From Climacium dendroides (taxonomy: Eukaryota > Streptophyta > Bryopsida > Hypnales > Climaciaceae), in contig OX467086.1 of the NCBI GenBank assembly GCA_950106755.1, forward strand, positions 11,922,001 through 11,986,000: DNA of 64,000 nucleotides, in the 5' to 3' direction. The stretch's first letter is position 1. Each line of letters starts with the position of its first letter. Under the pieces are notes generated by a model. It was not told where the DNA came from and did no database searches. It was given only the letters and a program-made list of their open reading frames with translations. The position numbers and the translations under genes were made by a program. Positions 49,021-62,200 of the stretch are shown piece by piece.

Positions 49021-50760
49021 TTTGGGCATTTAGGGATTCACGGCTCTATTATTTTTCAACCATAGTGCGTCATGTGTAAGTTGGAGACATTCAGTGCACG
49101 ATTTCAGGTCATATATTTTTGTTTTTTCAAAGCGATGGTGTGAATTAAAGGAAGGGGGGAAGAAACAGATCGTCCGCCTCACGCGGAAGATGCAGCCCAG
49201 GTGGAAGGCTGAGAGATTTCAGGTCATATTTGGAGCACTTCAATCCAGGGACCCCTTGTACTTCACAGAATTGGGGGTGGACAGAATTGCGCAGTTCTAC
49301 CGGTGCCCTATCGCATTGCAATGGAGGGAAGGACGGAAGCAGAAAACCCGTGTTCGTAGATCTCCTTGCCATAGATTCCCGGAACCGTTAGCGCTTTGAG
49401 AAAAGGCCGTCCGGGACAACCGCACCAATTCAAATGCGTCATGATCCAACATGCACAAAACTAGGATCAAGCAACGGCAGCAATATAATGCCACCCCAAC
49501 ATCAAAGTCAACGTTGTTGCAGGTTTCACAATCTCAACCTTGGATCTGAATGTGAAAGATTTAGAACATTTGCTTGCTGGTCTTCACAAATCACAATCAA
49601 ACTGGCAGTTAGCGGATCATTCCATCGTTGATCCTCTGGAGAATTTGATGAATCGAAGAGCGACATCTATATAGTATGCATCGATCCAGCTTATTGCAAT
49701 CGATCATGAAGGAAGAACTGGAATCTCGGGTTCCGTATAAAGTCAATCAGATTTGGCGATGCTTGAGTTCGCTGATGTTTTCTGTTTCGGCTTCGAGTAC
49801 GTCGTCGTACGCTTCACGTGGAAAAGAGAGGGTCGGGATGAGTTGAACACTACTTTGTCTCTTTCGCTTACGTTGATAGGTGATGCTCACCATTGTTTGC
49901 CCAGATCTCGCCACACGTACATCAGATCTAGGTGCTGGATAGACGAAATTAATTGAGCATCTTTGCTCGTTTCGATCTCTTTTTCGTTATCTTTAATTTC
50001 CATCGTGGCTGGCTGGCTGGCTGGCTGGCTGGGGTAAGTTCGTTTGGGTGTCGCTGCATCATCGCTTGAAGTTTCCGATTTGTCGTCCGAGACCTGGTTG
50101 TTCCACATCAGTCACAGCGATTTTGAATTTCTCTCAGTACTTTATGGTTCAATACCCGAAAATGGTATTTGGTCAAGACTGCAGAGCTTCATTGCAACGT
50201 AACCAGTGACAATGAGATTCGATTATTAGTCAGTCAGGCCTTGATTAATTTGTCTGAACAGCGTCTCCCCGGCTTAGTTTTCGTTGTCAGGGAGGGCGTG
50301 GCCTGGTTCGTTACTCGTCTGACAATTCAAATGTGATGCGGGGAGCGCACAATTGAGTTGAGCATACCTGGCAATTGATTACACACCCTGACTGATCACG
50401 TTTCAATTCTGCACCGCCCTCCAAAATTCACAGCAACCAGGCAGACAAGGGTTCGTCGCCTTCTGTTTGTCCTTACTACCCACGGGACGCTCCCACTCAC
50501 TAGATTCTCCACCATGAAGCATTCTCTCCCCCGACGTAACCTCCTCGGAGTCTCCAGCCACCACGTCTTCCCCCCATTTTATACCAATATCGCCGAAATT
50601 TTCTGAAATATCTCATCTCCGTGTTCACACGGAACCGCAGAAGGCCTGGACGTCAGAGACCCGTCACCCCTCTACAAAAAGACAACCGACCATGGGGAAA
50701 GCGAATGGTTTATTTTAGTTGGGTAATAATAGTCCTCGCTATCTCTTTGTGGCCTGGTGC
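49021..50760. other. GC-richer unique region upstream of the LBD gene
   Basis: No repeat family appears and short frames on both strands have no recognisable domain. A GGCT run of six units occurs at 50007-50030. It may be distal promoter sequence. Confidence 0.35.
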
Positions 50761-50763
50761 GCA

Positions 50764-50774
50764 GTTTATAAATA
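50764..50774 (+). promoter_or_regulatory. Candidate TATA box upstream of the LBD gene
   Basis: GTTTATAAATA is a good TATA match at the edge of the GC-rich block that leads to the LBD gene. It lies about 1.38 kb before the proposed ATG. If it is used, the leader is long or spliced. Confidence 0.35.
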
Positions 50775-51652
50775 ACCCTAGCCCTTAGGGGGTGTTGACG
50801 AGCGAGCTGGCCCGGCCCTACCGGGGGAGGAAAAACAGGGCTGCCAAGGGGTGGACGGACCCCACGTTTCCTTCTCCGACACTCCACGCCTGCTGCTCCT
50901 GCTGCTGCTGCTGCTACTGCTTGCTGCCACCATACAAGAGTGCATTCACGCTTGCGCGCACTCTTTTACATACCTCCGTCTTTCCAGTTCCAGAGATCCT
51001 GAGCTCCACGTTGGGACTTGGGGGAGTCCAATAACTTACCCTCGAAACCCCGTCCGTCTGTCGCGAGCTTCACCCGTCCTGTTAGGCGCATGGTAACATA
51101 GGTTTCAGTAATGCTTTTCATTTGTCGTCTCAGATAATTCTCTCCCGCGCTCAGAAGATCCTCGGCTAGGCCTGCAGTGATCGTCATATGAGTTTCTCGT
51201 GTTTTCTATGTCCTGTGGATTGGAGATCATATTTCGGCTTCATGTAAGGTCATGAAAGTTAACATGTTTGCTTGTTGATTTGGGCGGCACATGTGCGTGA
51301 GAGGGAGTGCTTCTGGAATTTGTTGGGGTGGACGAGAATTTGGATGAGAACGGAATACTCTTGTGGAGTGATTCGACGGGGATTAGTGAACGGGGAACCA
51401 GATTGTTGACAATCGTGATTTCGAGGAATGCGAAAAACCCAAACTGGAGCACGCGTTTGGTTAAATTCGCCCCACATTTAGCAGTCTCGATGTGCGAAGT
51501 GGGAAGTCGCGACGTGAAGGATCATGCAGGCGAGGGCGTGGGAGTAGTCTGGCATTAGTGGGGATTGTTAGAGCAAGTCTAGCAGCATTCGGGCCATCAG
51601 GTCAGTCAGGCTGGCGAGTCCAAGCAGCAGCACGCTGCAGCGGCAGCTGGCC

Positions 51653-52153
51653 GTGGGGGACGGGGAGCACGCGTCCTGGGGGCTAGCGCACACTCCGAAC
51701 GCCGTAGTGGACAGGGGCAAGCCGGAAGCGGAGAGCGAGGAATTTGCGCTTCGCGACCGGCAGGAGCTCGAGAAGTGGACGCGAGAAGCCGCACGCGAGA
51801 GCGTGAACCTGGGAAGCTGGGTGACTTCGAGTCGCGGCGGCGACGGGACGAAGGATCTAGACCAGCAAGCGTGGCCGACGAACTCAGACACGCCGAAGCC
51901 CGGCGAGCATCTGGAGAATTGGGGACGCAAGCATCCGGCGGGATCGGAGCCCGGCGACAGGGAAGGCGAAGGAGGATTGCAAGCAACTGGGGTTGCCGCC
52001 AATTCGTCCCCGACCGCCGAGAGTAGAGAATGCGCCACCGCGGGGGGATTGGAAAATCGAAGCCCGGTCGCGCGGGCACGAAGTGGGCTTAGCCCGGAGT
52101 TCACCGCGCGCAGCCGTTCCTCGTCGGGCGGCGCGGCAGGCTACGGCTCCTCC
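51653..52153 (+). other. In-frame open extension upstream of the LBD start
   Basis: A 167-codon GC-rich stretch without stops runs in frame into the LBD domain. It is rich in Glu, Gly, Ser and Arg and has no domain. Open frames exist in antisense too, as expected at high GC, so it is most simply a GC-rich leader. An N-terminally extended isoform is possible. Confidence 0.4.
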
Positions 52154-55100
52154 ATGAGCAGCAGCAGCGGCGCGCCCTGCGGCGCTTGCAAATTCTTACG
52201 ACGGAAGTGCGTGCGGGGGTGCATCTTCGCGCCGTACTTCGGCGCGGAGCAAGGCGCGGCCAAGTTCGCGGCAGTGCACAAGGTGTTCGGCGCCAGCAAT
52301 GTTGCCAAGCTGTTGCTTCACATTCCCACGCCGCGACGATGCGACGCAGTGCTGACCATCAGCTACGAGGCGCAGGCGCGCTTGTCGGATCCAGTTTACG
52401 GCTGCGTCGCCACCATCTTCGCACTTCAACAGCAGGTGCGCACCAACCGACACATAATCGGATGTTCACCCTGCTTCCCCTCATGATTCCTCCAGCTTTC
52501 ACACCCTTGTGTGCTCCTGGTTCCACTCTTTTCGTGACCCTTCAAACCCTTTCTATGCTTCCGCAAACTTCGCAGCCTTGATTAACCCCCATTTGAAGGA
52601 CCCAGATGAGATTATTCTCACTTCGAAGTTGATTTCATTGCCACTGGGCTTGTTAACCGGGTTCCAGTCTAATTCCAACTGTTTTGAACTGCCGTCTTAA
52701 GATCTCCTTCAGCTGATGAATAATTTTTTAATACTCGATGCTCCAGTTGCATGGTCCGTGTCTGGCGTCACAAACTGAGCAGAAGGCAATTTGTAGGACA
52801 CTTTCACTCACAAACCCTTGCGATGTTTCCGTAAACTTGGTAGGCTAGATTGATCACCGGAGGAATTGCGTGTTCACCTGTCCAAGCTTGTTTCATTTCT
52901 ATCGGGGTAGTTAGCCGTGAGTTTAGTTGCAACGAAATTCGAAGGTTCAATTCGTTGTATTCTCAGGATTATCATCCATTGATGAATCAGTAATACTCGG
53001 TACTTCAATTGCATAGTGCGATTATGCATCGTGAACTGCTCCGAAGACAATTTGTTGGACATTTTTAATACTAGCCGGCCTTGAACGTAGCTCTTACTAA
53101 ACTAGCTTCGTTTCCTGAGTTCGATGGAATGGGATTCATTCCCGAGCTTATTGTAGAAGTAACGTGCCTAGCTAGAAACTTCCGAACCTCACAAGCGATT
53201 AATACAGCTTTTGGTATAACAATTGACTGTTTAATGTCTAGTCTGATATTCCTCGGCATTGCAGGCCTTAGTCACATACTAGTAATAGTTTCTGACTTTC
53301 TGGTCACCACGTGAACTCAAATTACGTGATTATTAATCTTTCCTTGGAAATTAAGAGTCGCGGTACGCACATTACTTTTCCGACTCAGAATTATGCACTT
53401 GGTCATTAGTCTTTGAACGATGCGGTGCGTATCGACGTCTCTTCTGATACAGACAGTGATTCACACCGACAGGTTTCGGTCGGCTTCAGCATTGGGTGCT
53501 GTAAGCAAACGTGAGAGTCCCTACTGTTGCTCGGGTTTCTGTTACTTTCAGGTTTCTGTTATATCCAATAGCAAGATTTTAACAGCTTTATAAACTATGT
53601 TCCGCTAGAAAAAATACTCCATCTATGCCTGCTACTGGCTTTCCTGACCGCAACCTGTTTAGTGTCTGCTTAAGTAGTGATCATAATTGTATGAATCATT
53701 CCGCAGATTTACCCTCGGATTCCCCTTTGCATTAGTGCAGTGCTTGCTAGTGCAGGATTGTTACTTGATTGGTAATGAAGTTAGTGTATTTCTGCTTAGG
53801 AGTTTTGTTACAATGGAGTATTTCAGAGCGCCAAAATTGTGAAGTTTTAGTGCCCAGAGCTTCAAATCTAGGTCCGGTTTAGAACTGAAGGTGTCACTCG
53901 GGTTAACTGAAACTGGTCCAATTCTACTGAAATCTGCCATTTTAACGAGTGTGGGGTTCACTCCGTATTGAATCACGGTCAGTGTGTTAACCACTTGACC
54001 TGGAGGTGCTGCATTGGATGCTGACTTTCGAAGTCACGAAATTAGAGAACACGCTTTTAGTAAACTGAAATTCTGACTTGATATCCTGAGAGGCCGGGTT
54101 AGACAGGTAGCCTCATGACTAACTGTGGGCTGGGCGTCGTTAATTAGCCTCGGTTTACTTAGTCCGAAAGATAGTTACGTTATTTGGACGGAAAGATTAA
54201 TGTTTATGAATATTGTAGTGTTGTAGGTCATGAGTATTGGCACTGAAAGGGAAGTGGTTGGGCTAACTTATTAGCTTTGCCACTTAAAACCTGTAAAAGT
54301 GACATTTTCTATGCCTTTTTCAGAGCGTTGAATGGTGAATTCAACTGGAGGGTTCTCCTGTCGAACAGATAGAAATCCCTGGATGAAGTAAGGTAACTAC
54401 ACCAAATTGCGACCTGTTTGCAAAACTGACCCTACGAATTTTTGCCTAAAATCTACAACTCTCGTTCATGAGAGCCTTGTACACTTTGAAAATTCATCTA
54501 ATCTATTCCTAAGGTGTCTAAAAATTTCACGCTACAAGAATCTGGAATCCTCTTTGGACTCATAACAAGACCAACAAAATTCAGACAACTTAGTAACATT
54601 TATAGGAACCATGATCAAATGCTTATTTCGAGCGATTTTAGATGGAGTTACCTTAGGTGTAACTGATCTATTCCAGAGTATCCGCTTCCCAGAAGACCAG
54701 GAGACGCGTGGTCTGAGGGGAAAAACAAAATTGCAGTTGTACCTTCCACATTCACAATCTGGCATTTCCCAGATTTTACTATTAACAGCTGAGAGCCGGA
54801 CATCCGATACGGTAGCTAGTCCTCGATCGATTATTACGACGATGACATGAGATATCGGGTTTGATCTCCACCAGGTACACGTACTTGGTACGTACAAGAA
54901 TCTCTGAGGAAGGATCGAATTCTATACTGAGATGCAGCTAGCTGTATCCGTCACTACTGACTTTTTAAATTTGATATAATTCCATTTATACGAGTCTATT
55001 CATACGTCGTGATCCTGATTGGGCGATTTTAGTCAGTTACTTTCTCAAACTTGCATGTTCTGATTCGGCGATAGTAGTCAGTAGTACCCTCCTCAAACTT

Positions 55101-57199
55101 TCACATTCGTCTAAATTTACGTCGTGATTCTGATTAAGCGATATTTACTCTTCACGGATCGACTTGGAGAGTAAAACTAACGATCCAAGTCCAGGCTGAG
55201 ATCTACTTTGTTCGTCATATAAGGCAACTTACTACACCTAGAATCAGCTGAGTAAGTATTTGATCATGGTTCCTATTTTGGTTGAGTTTTGTTGGGAGTC
55301 ACAAGTGCACTCAGGATTCTCTTATCATGCATATTTTAAATCCTGAAAATAGTTGTAACCATTACCCAATATCAAAATCAAACCCTACGCTCTAGTGAAT
55401 AGAGGGTGTATATTTTAAAATCTGGAGGGGTTGAGGGGTCGGTTTTAGAATTGCGGGCAGTTACCTGAGCGAACTTATTAGTTTCATAATTCATTTATAT
55501 TAGTCTATACGTCATGATTCTGATTAGGTGATATTAGTTAGTAGTTCCTCACGAACCGGGTTAACTTAGTGAGTAATAGTTTGAGAAGGTTCTGGACTGC
55601 AACGTGTCTGTTGTGAGCGGTACATACCTGCAGTAATAGATATCTTAGCAGCCGATTTAAAGAGTCCTGTTGTTTGAACTATTCCGTAGACTAGTACTTT
55701 CACAATCGTACCAGCGTCACAACAAGTGAAAATGCTGCGCGGTTCACCGTTGGATCAGTACTGAACGTGAGGTCGTGGGTGCCCTCAAGCATCAAATCTG
55801 TAGGAATCTGATTACAGTATAGCGCTGCCAATATGGCTGTTAAAGTCACATTGCGGCCATAGGACATGTATACACTCTAGCCTCTTTAATCTGACTCAGA
55901 AAATGTGACTATAGTATAGTTTGAATATGTGATCAGTGTGCTACACCTGACGTGTTAAGTGTACAGGATGGTATTCCAGAATGTCGTTTTAGAATTAAAG
56001 AGGTCCGAGTGAGAGCACACTATGTAGTTAAGATATGTTTACTGAGAGGGCCAGTTAATACTTAATAGCAGTTGGGTGTTGGGCCTTGGGACTGTTGGGA
56101 GTTGATTTCAAGATGAGAGTGCTCTGCACTGATTAGTACAGTAGTACCCTCTAGCTTCAGATTTGCGATATCCAATCTAATGTTGATTGAACTTGCATTT
56201 GATGAGAGATGGGTCGTACCTTACATATAATAACTCTGGGGCAATGGTTTCAAACTTTATTATTCCCTCCGTTTCATTTGTGTAAAAAATGAGAGAAAGA
56301 AAAAGAAATAACCTTTAGTAATTCCATTCGATTTTTGGGTCTGTTTCCCTTTCAGTACGTTGGATTCTCCTTCTGATTTTAGGTACAACTTTTGACATGT
56401 CTGAAACTCCCTGCATGAACTGATTACCTTCTAGCTTCAGATATACAATAACCAATCTACTATTTGATTGAACTTACCTCCGGTGAGGGATGTGTTGTAC
56501 GCTTGCATTGGTGTCAAAATAATACTCGTTGATGACGTTGTTGTCTGCAGTATTTCAGGTGACAAGCTCACAGGTCGAGTTCCTCTCTGCATGCACTGAT
56601 TTCCTTCTAGCTTCAGATATGCAACAACTAATCTAACTTTTGATTAAGCTCGAGGGATGAGCTCTACACTGACATTTGTATTTTTGTGAACATTCGTTGA
56701 TTTTTTGTACTTCTCTGCAATATTTCAGGTGGCAAGCTTGCAGGCCGAGTTAGCAATGGTGCAAGCGCAATTGGCAGACCGTCACGCTCACCTGCAACAA
56801 ACACACCACCAGCATCAGCAGAGAATGGTACAACAGCAACAGCAAGGGTTTGCAGCAAGCCAAGCACCACCGGAGTACATGCTACACTTACCGGACCACT
56901 CGACTTCAGGTCTGTCCATGGGCATGCCGGGAGGCGCCAGCGCTAATAACCCCTACACTTCCAGAGTGAAGCCTGAAGAGGAAAGCAGTTACCACCTTCA
57001 TGGCTTACAACAACAACATCAACATCAACAACAGCAGCAACAACATCACTATGACTTAGGAATGCCCTCCAGCAGCCTGCAGGATCATTCGGAGCACAGC
57101 CTTTTGGAATCTCTACAAAAGTCCCGAAGCGGTGGAATGGGTGACCAGTCCGACGGAGGGGAGTTGCAAGCGTTGGCGTCTCTCCTTCGCCGGAAATAA
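52154..57199 (+). CDS. LOB-domain (LBD) transcription factor, class I, two exons
   Basis: LBD proteins are plant-specific nuclear DNA-binding factors controlling organ boundaries and auxin-related development. Exon 1 is 52154-52435 and exon 2 is 56729-57199, joined by a GT-AG intron of 4293 bp, giving 250 residues. The Cys block [15 protein letters not shown] (Cys 9, 12, 19, 23) has the CX2CX6CX3C spacing. FGASNV (45-50) is the GAS block and DPVYGCV (79-85) follows. Leu 91, 98, 102 and 109 form a perfect LX6LX3LX6L zipper that spans the exon junction after ALQQQ, the usual LBD intron site. The C-terminus is Gln/His-rich and ends [12 protein letters not shown]. The sequence resembles the LBD16/18/30 group most, from memory. 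The open frame extends upstream to an ATG at 51653. I prefer 52154 because [14 protein letters not shown] has the normal short LBD N-terminus. Confidence 0.93.
54391..54669. repeat. TAACTACACC-type MITE in the LBD intron
   Basis: The left end AGGTAACTACACCAAATT and the right end TTAGGTGTAACTGATC form a worn inverted repeat. The interior shares TTTTTGCCTAAAAT, CATGAGAG and AGAATCT.GAATCC with 6744-6988. Confidence 0.5.
55204..55475. repeat. Second TAACTACACC-type repeat in the LBD intron
   Basis: The left end GGCAACTTACTACACCTAGA and the right end GGGCAGTTACCT suggest a further worn copy of similar size to the one at 54391. Confidence 0.35.
56100..56700. repeat. Diverged tandem units at the 3' end of the LBD intron
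   Basis: The phrase CTTCTAGCTTCAGAT followed by a ..CAA..CTAATCTA-type string recurs at about 56153, 56430 and 56605. Each is preceded by CTGCA..ACTGATT. The last two units are about 172 bp apart and bracket the decoy acceptor. Confidence 0.6.
56559..56584 (+). pseudogene. Duplicated acceptor and start of LBD exon 2 (decoy exon)
   Basis: TGCAGTATTTCAG followed by GTGACAAGCTCACAGGTCGA lies 170 bp before the true acceptor TGCAATATTTCAG and GTGGCAAGCTTGCAGGCCGA. It is a diverged tandem copy of the acceptor and first codons of exon 2. Splicing to it from exon 1 would give about 25 new residues and then a stop, losing the zipper's second half. Confidence 0.6.
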
Positions 57200-58663
57200 G
57201 ATAGAACGTGTAGGAGATGAAACTAACTTTTTCATGGAAAGGATTTGGACTACTGCATGGGTTCGTCAGCACGTGGATTCGATTGGAGATTTTCGCCATT
57301 AATTGATTACCACTGGTTTATCAATCTGTGGTTTTTAATGGTTGAAAATCATGGGAATTATCAGTTTTCCAGGTCGAGTATTGATTGAGTTCACACCTAG
57401 TGAATTTAATTCAACAGGCCGGAAGTAATTACGATCTCACCATGATATTGACAGGATGGGCCAATGATGTTAGCTGGCATGGGCAGGCAGATTACGAGGA
57501 ACACGAGGAGATTAACCTAATTATTTTCACCTGTACAAGGACCTGAAGACGTTATATGAAAATACGACAAGGAAGAACGGTTCTAAGTTAGCTTCAAGGA
57601 AACGAAGTCCAATCTAGCCTTGATTCACAGGTACTATCCGCAGTGCAAGTTATGATATCGATGATGGTCACGGTGAATGCTGTAATACGCTTTAAGTTGT
57701 GATTTGTTTCACATTGGAACTACAATCTGCAGCAAGATCACCAAGAATCAAGTGGACCAGCTCATTTTGTAGTTCAATAGACTTACAAGAATTGTAGAAT
57801 TAACAATGCAGACAGAATGATCAGGATTTGGGTGTGGTACGTAGACGTTCTATCAACTTCCATCAAGCTAACTTGGGTGACTAGGGTGACTAGGCTAACT
57901 TCCTAGTTTATAGTTTTTGAGAATCATTGCAAACTTGCTCCTGTTTTGGCATCTGTTTCGTTTTGGTGTCTGCCCGTTTGAGGGGTTGGCTGTAGACAAG
58001 GTAGCCTCCCTTGGGCATAACTCCACACATCATGTGAACTGTGATCTTTACTAATTATTACTAATTCTAGCTCTTCCTCTAGACTTTGCTTAGTCACCAG
58101 TGACAGACAGAAGCTAAGCTAGTTTGTTAGTAGATTCACTAATATTCATCCTTGCACTCTAAGAATTCTCCAACTCTTGAGGTTGTCAGTTGTGCTGCAA
58201 CACATGCCTTTTGTACTTCTGAGTTCTTGATCGACAGCGTTCCATTTTTGACTTCCAATGTCGGATTTATTGGGCTGTGTGCCTACTGCTTTTCGATGTT
58301 TACTTGCAATGCATCATTTGATAGTTCTAGAATTCATTGCAATGAGAATATTGCTGGCTGTTTTAGCAATGATTATTGTGAAGTCTGTACCATAATTATT
58401 TACAATGAATGCCAACTTTGTTAATAATGGCCTGGGATGTGCATGATATTGGCGCTTTTCAAATCGTTGAAAACCGCTTTTCAGTGCGTTGAAAAGTGAA
58501 CGGGATTCAGTCCTGGTTTATAGAGTGTCCCAATTTTGGCGCTCTGAATCTGTCAATATAATGAATTTGACATGCAATGAATGTCTTGCCACTATACATC
58601 GTATGTATAAAATCACGAGGCTGACTCAGATAATTGAGTCTCGTTACAAGAACGTCAATTTCC
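57200..58663. other. Downstream of the LBD gene; 3' UTR and spacer
   Basis: The first few hundred bases are probably LBD 3' UTR. No confident polyadenylation signal or further gene was seen. An open frame at 58152-58424 has no recognisable feature. Confidence 0.3.
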
Positions 58664-58879
58664 TTAACCCTTGAAGGACTAGCCTGTCACCGTCTGTTTG
58701 GGTTTGTGAATTGTTGGCTGAAAAAAAATGCAAAAGCACTCATTGGAAGGCAAACTATTGTAAAAGACCTTCCCTTTTCATGCAAAATTTTGAGAATGAA
58801 GAGTTTTATTTTTATCCTACACTTGAAGATTCTATCATTTATCAACTACAAAATGGCCGCAACTTTGTTTATAGGTTAA
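58664..58879. mobile_element. 216-bp TTAA MITE
   Basis: It starts TTAACCCTTGAAGGACTAGC and ends TTTATAGGTTAA. It is colinear with 13783-13994, sharing GTGAATTGTTGGCT, AATGCAAAAGCACTCATTG and GACCTTCCCTTTTCA. Confidence 0.7.
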
Positions 58880-59032
58880 TTTGGCAATTTTCTACAAGCC
58901 AAAAATAGTTTAAAAATTACAAAGGCTTAATTTCAAACCGCAAATTAGAATAAGTGTAGATTTTGGTTTTAGGTTGTGCATCTTGAACTACACTAAAGCA
59001 ATGGAATATTGCCAATTTAACAAAATTGGTGT

Positions 59033-59257
59033 TTAACTCTTAAATGTTGATATGGATATTTGGCGTCCGATGGATGATATGGAATCTTTCTAGTAGGATA
59101 GAAGTGCAACTATTCATTCTTAGAGTTTTGTTGAAAAAAGGTCTTTTATAGTACTTTGACTTTCAATGAGTGTTTTTGCTATTTCTTAAGTTAATGATTC
59201 ACATAGTAATGAATAGTGATGATTTCTAAGGTCACCCATTCATCTTTTAAGGGTTAA
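59033..59257. mobile_element. 225-bp TTAA MITE, second copy
   Basis: It starts TTAACTCTTAAATGTTGATA and ends CATCTTTTAAGGGTTAA. It has the same length as 11342-11566 and shares TTCTAGTA.GA.AGAAGTGCA, ACTATTCAT and GGTCACC near the right end. Confidence 0.75.
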
Positions 59258-62200
59258 AGTAGAATCATCTAAAAGCAACATTATTTCTATTCCTACTATC
59301 TCAAAAGTTGAATAAACGAAAAAATTTGATGAGATTATTTGCGAACTCAAAAGAAACGCAACCCAAATGTAATTCATAAATTATGTAATTTTATTGCTCT
59401 ATGGATCTACTACTTTATTAATACTTTACAAATTTTCAAAGTTGAGATTATAGGATAGATTATACATATTACTAGACTTACCTTGAATGGACATCCTTGA
59501 AGCATGAAACATCTCAATTTTCATTGGTTGCTTTAGAATATTCTTCATGACTTTTCATTTTTTCGGTTTTTTTTAGAAGTTTTGAATTTTTTTGAGTCAT
59601 GAATTTTTTTATCCAAGGCCATCAATTTAAGGTGTTGGAAAATGATAAATGTTGCAATCATGGTTTATATCCTAACCTAATCTATTAAGGATGGAAGGCA
59701 TTAGATTTTTAATTTTAGAACTTTGTAAAATTGCTTTTTGAAGATTAGAATTTAAAGGTTGGGACTATAGCTAGAGATATTCTTCATGAACTACAAACAA
59801 ATGCAGTTGTTTTTCTTTAAAATGTATCATATTTTGTATTATAAAATTATGTATATACATTTTTTACTACAAAACTATTGGACTTCATTACTATAGCTTG
59901 CAGAACTTGAATGATTTATTTTTCTTAAGCATAATTTGCTAAGACCAACCTCTAGAAGCTTGCTGTAAGTTAAAGTCCAAAGTCTAAATCAAGCAAATTT
60001 TTGTCAATTTTAAGTATTTTCTGATGCACTTCCAATTACAATACTTTTGAGTTCCTAATCCACATCAATTAAAATTTATCAATATATATTTTTGGCCCAT
60101 TTTGTCATGTAGACTAAATATGCTCTTTAACAATATATAATTTTCCTATTGGACCTATTAATTAAAGAATTTTCTTTACTTTGCTTGACACAAATGAATT
60201 TAAATATTTTATAAGGGATATAGTCTAGGCTAAGATTCTAAGAAAAATTAGTAAATAAACTACTTTTGAACTACTAAGAGAATTGCTACTATGTAAGAGA
60301 ATATAAGATGAGTTTGAAAAAGAAGGAAACCTAATGTGAATAACATAAATCAATAAGGATTTTAAAAACTCTAGGAATATTTTTTCCCCTAAATTATCAT
60401 AATTTTATTTTTGATATTTTAGGCATTTGGATAATATTTACCCTCCTAAAGGGATGATTGCAAAAGACACTTGTCCTTTTTTTGTCCTCTTGACTTTAGA
60501 TAGGTGTTTTTTGCTCATAACTTTTACATTATATGTTAGTTTTGTATGAAATCTAAAATAAAGGTACATGTGGTAGTTGTAGACATTGAATAATTTTTTT
60601 TCTACTTTCTTAAAATTAGATTAGTATTTTTCAAAACCCCTTAAATTAAATGTCTATTTTTCTATTTGGGGGGATTTTAGTATTATTTTCAATTCAAAAA
60701 TATAAATTTAAAGGATAGATTGGAATAAGAAGACTTATAATGAAGTTATACAAATATATGAAGAGATTTTCTAAAAATAATAAAATGTCCACCTTCCACA
60801 TGTGCATAAAGTGCATTATCTTTGTGAGAAAACACAAAGATCTTCAATGGTTGTAGAATATCTACATGCTCACATGCTTGCATTTTTATACTCACACTAA
60901 CATCGTTGGTTTGGAGTGGAAGGTCTTGGAAGAGACTTGCTATTGCTAAAGATAACATTTGCAACAATCACATATTGAGCCCTAAAATTAATCCTATATA
61001 TAGAAAATGATGGATTTAACGTTTTTGTTGTTTGGATTTCTCAATAAAAAATTCTCAAAGCATAAGAAATCATCAAAATGTGGCTAGTATATTGTTGGTT
61101 TATTTAACCTCTTTGAATTATAGAGTGATTTAAAGTAATGTAGACCTCTTATTTGCTTCTAATATTTTGTATGCATTGATCTAATTAAGAAGATATTGTC
61201 CACATAATGTTCTAGAGATCCAATTGTGAATAGAGCAAAAATCTCAATCTAAGAGGATTCATAGTCTATTGTTCCCCATTGGCAAGGTTGAAAAAAAAAT
61301 TAAAAACTTTGAAACTTATAATCTTGTAATTCTTGTTGTCAAGTGAACCGAATTTTTCCCACACCCGCAATGGGTGAAAGCCTGACGGAGCAATTCTATA
61401 ATGGTCTATTGCACTTTTTATGGTTAAAGTTCCAAAATTTGTATATTTGTTTTCGATTTTGGCAAAATTTCCAAAAATGACAATTCTTGAATTATAGCGT
61501 AAAATTTTGCTCTAAAAAATAAAGTTTCTAGGATTAAACTTTGTGCTTCCTTGCATGAAAAGCATCACCAATATTCTTCACCCTTCTTTATTTTTACTAA
61601 ACATGAACAAAATGAATTGACATGTACAAAGTGACATTTGATTAATCTCCATGTTAGAGCCTATCAACCAAGACTTGGAAACCCAACAAACAAACAAAGG
61701 AACAAGGGCATTGATTTAATGAAGGTTAAGGATATGAAAATATTTTAGTTCAAAAATAATTTTTTCAACTATTTAATCTTTACAATGACCTTCTAAACAA
61801 AAATTTGGATTATAAAGTCTCTTTTAATTTGATATGCAATGTACTTTTTTTTATTTCAATCAAATTTTTTAGACCAATTGAGATAGAGTATGATTGAGTA
61901 ATCTTTTTTGTTTTAGCCTTTGATGAAATTTAATTTTCATTCATGTAAAAATGGCTTTAGTAAATATTTCAAGAGGTGTTTTACAACAAAGGATCAACAA
62001 ATAGTTGCCTAGTTGATACTCATAAGCTACAAAGAAGGAGCCAAAATTTTGTTGTATTAATTTGGAAAATATTGTATCATGCTAGGGAGGGAAAAAATGA
62101 AAAAATAGGATAATAATGAAGTATTTATTAATTAAAAATTATAATTTTACTTGATTATCAAGAGCAATATGGTTAGGAGTCATCTTTATAGCCACAATAA

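Noticed and set aside
51568..52104. Long antisense open frames opposite LBD exon 1
   Set aside because: High GC content removes stop codons on both strands. There is no domain, and the sense strand carries a clear LOB domain.
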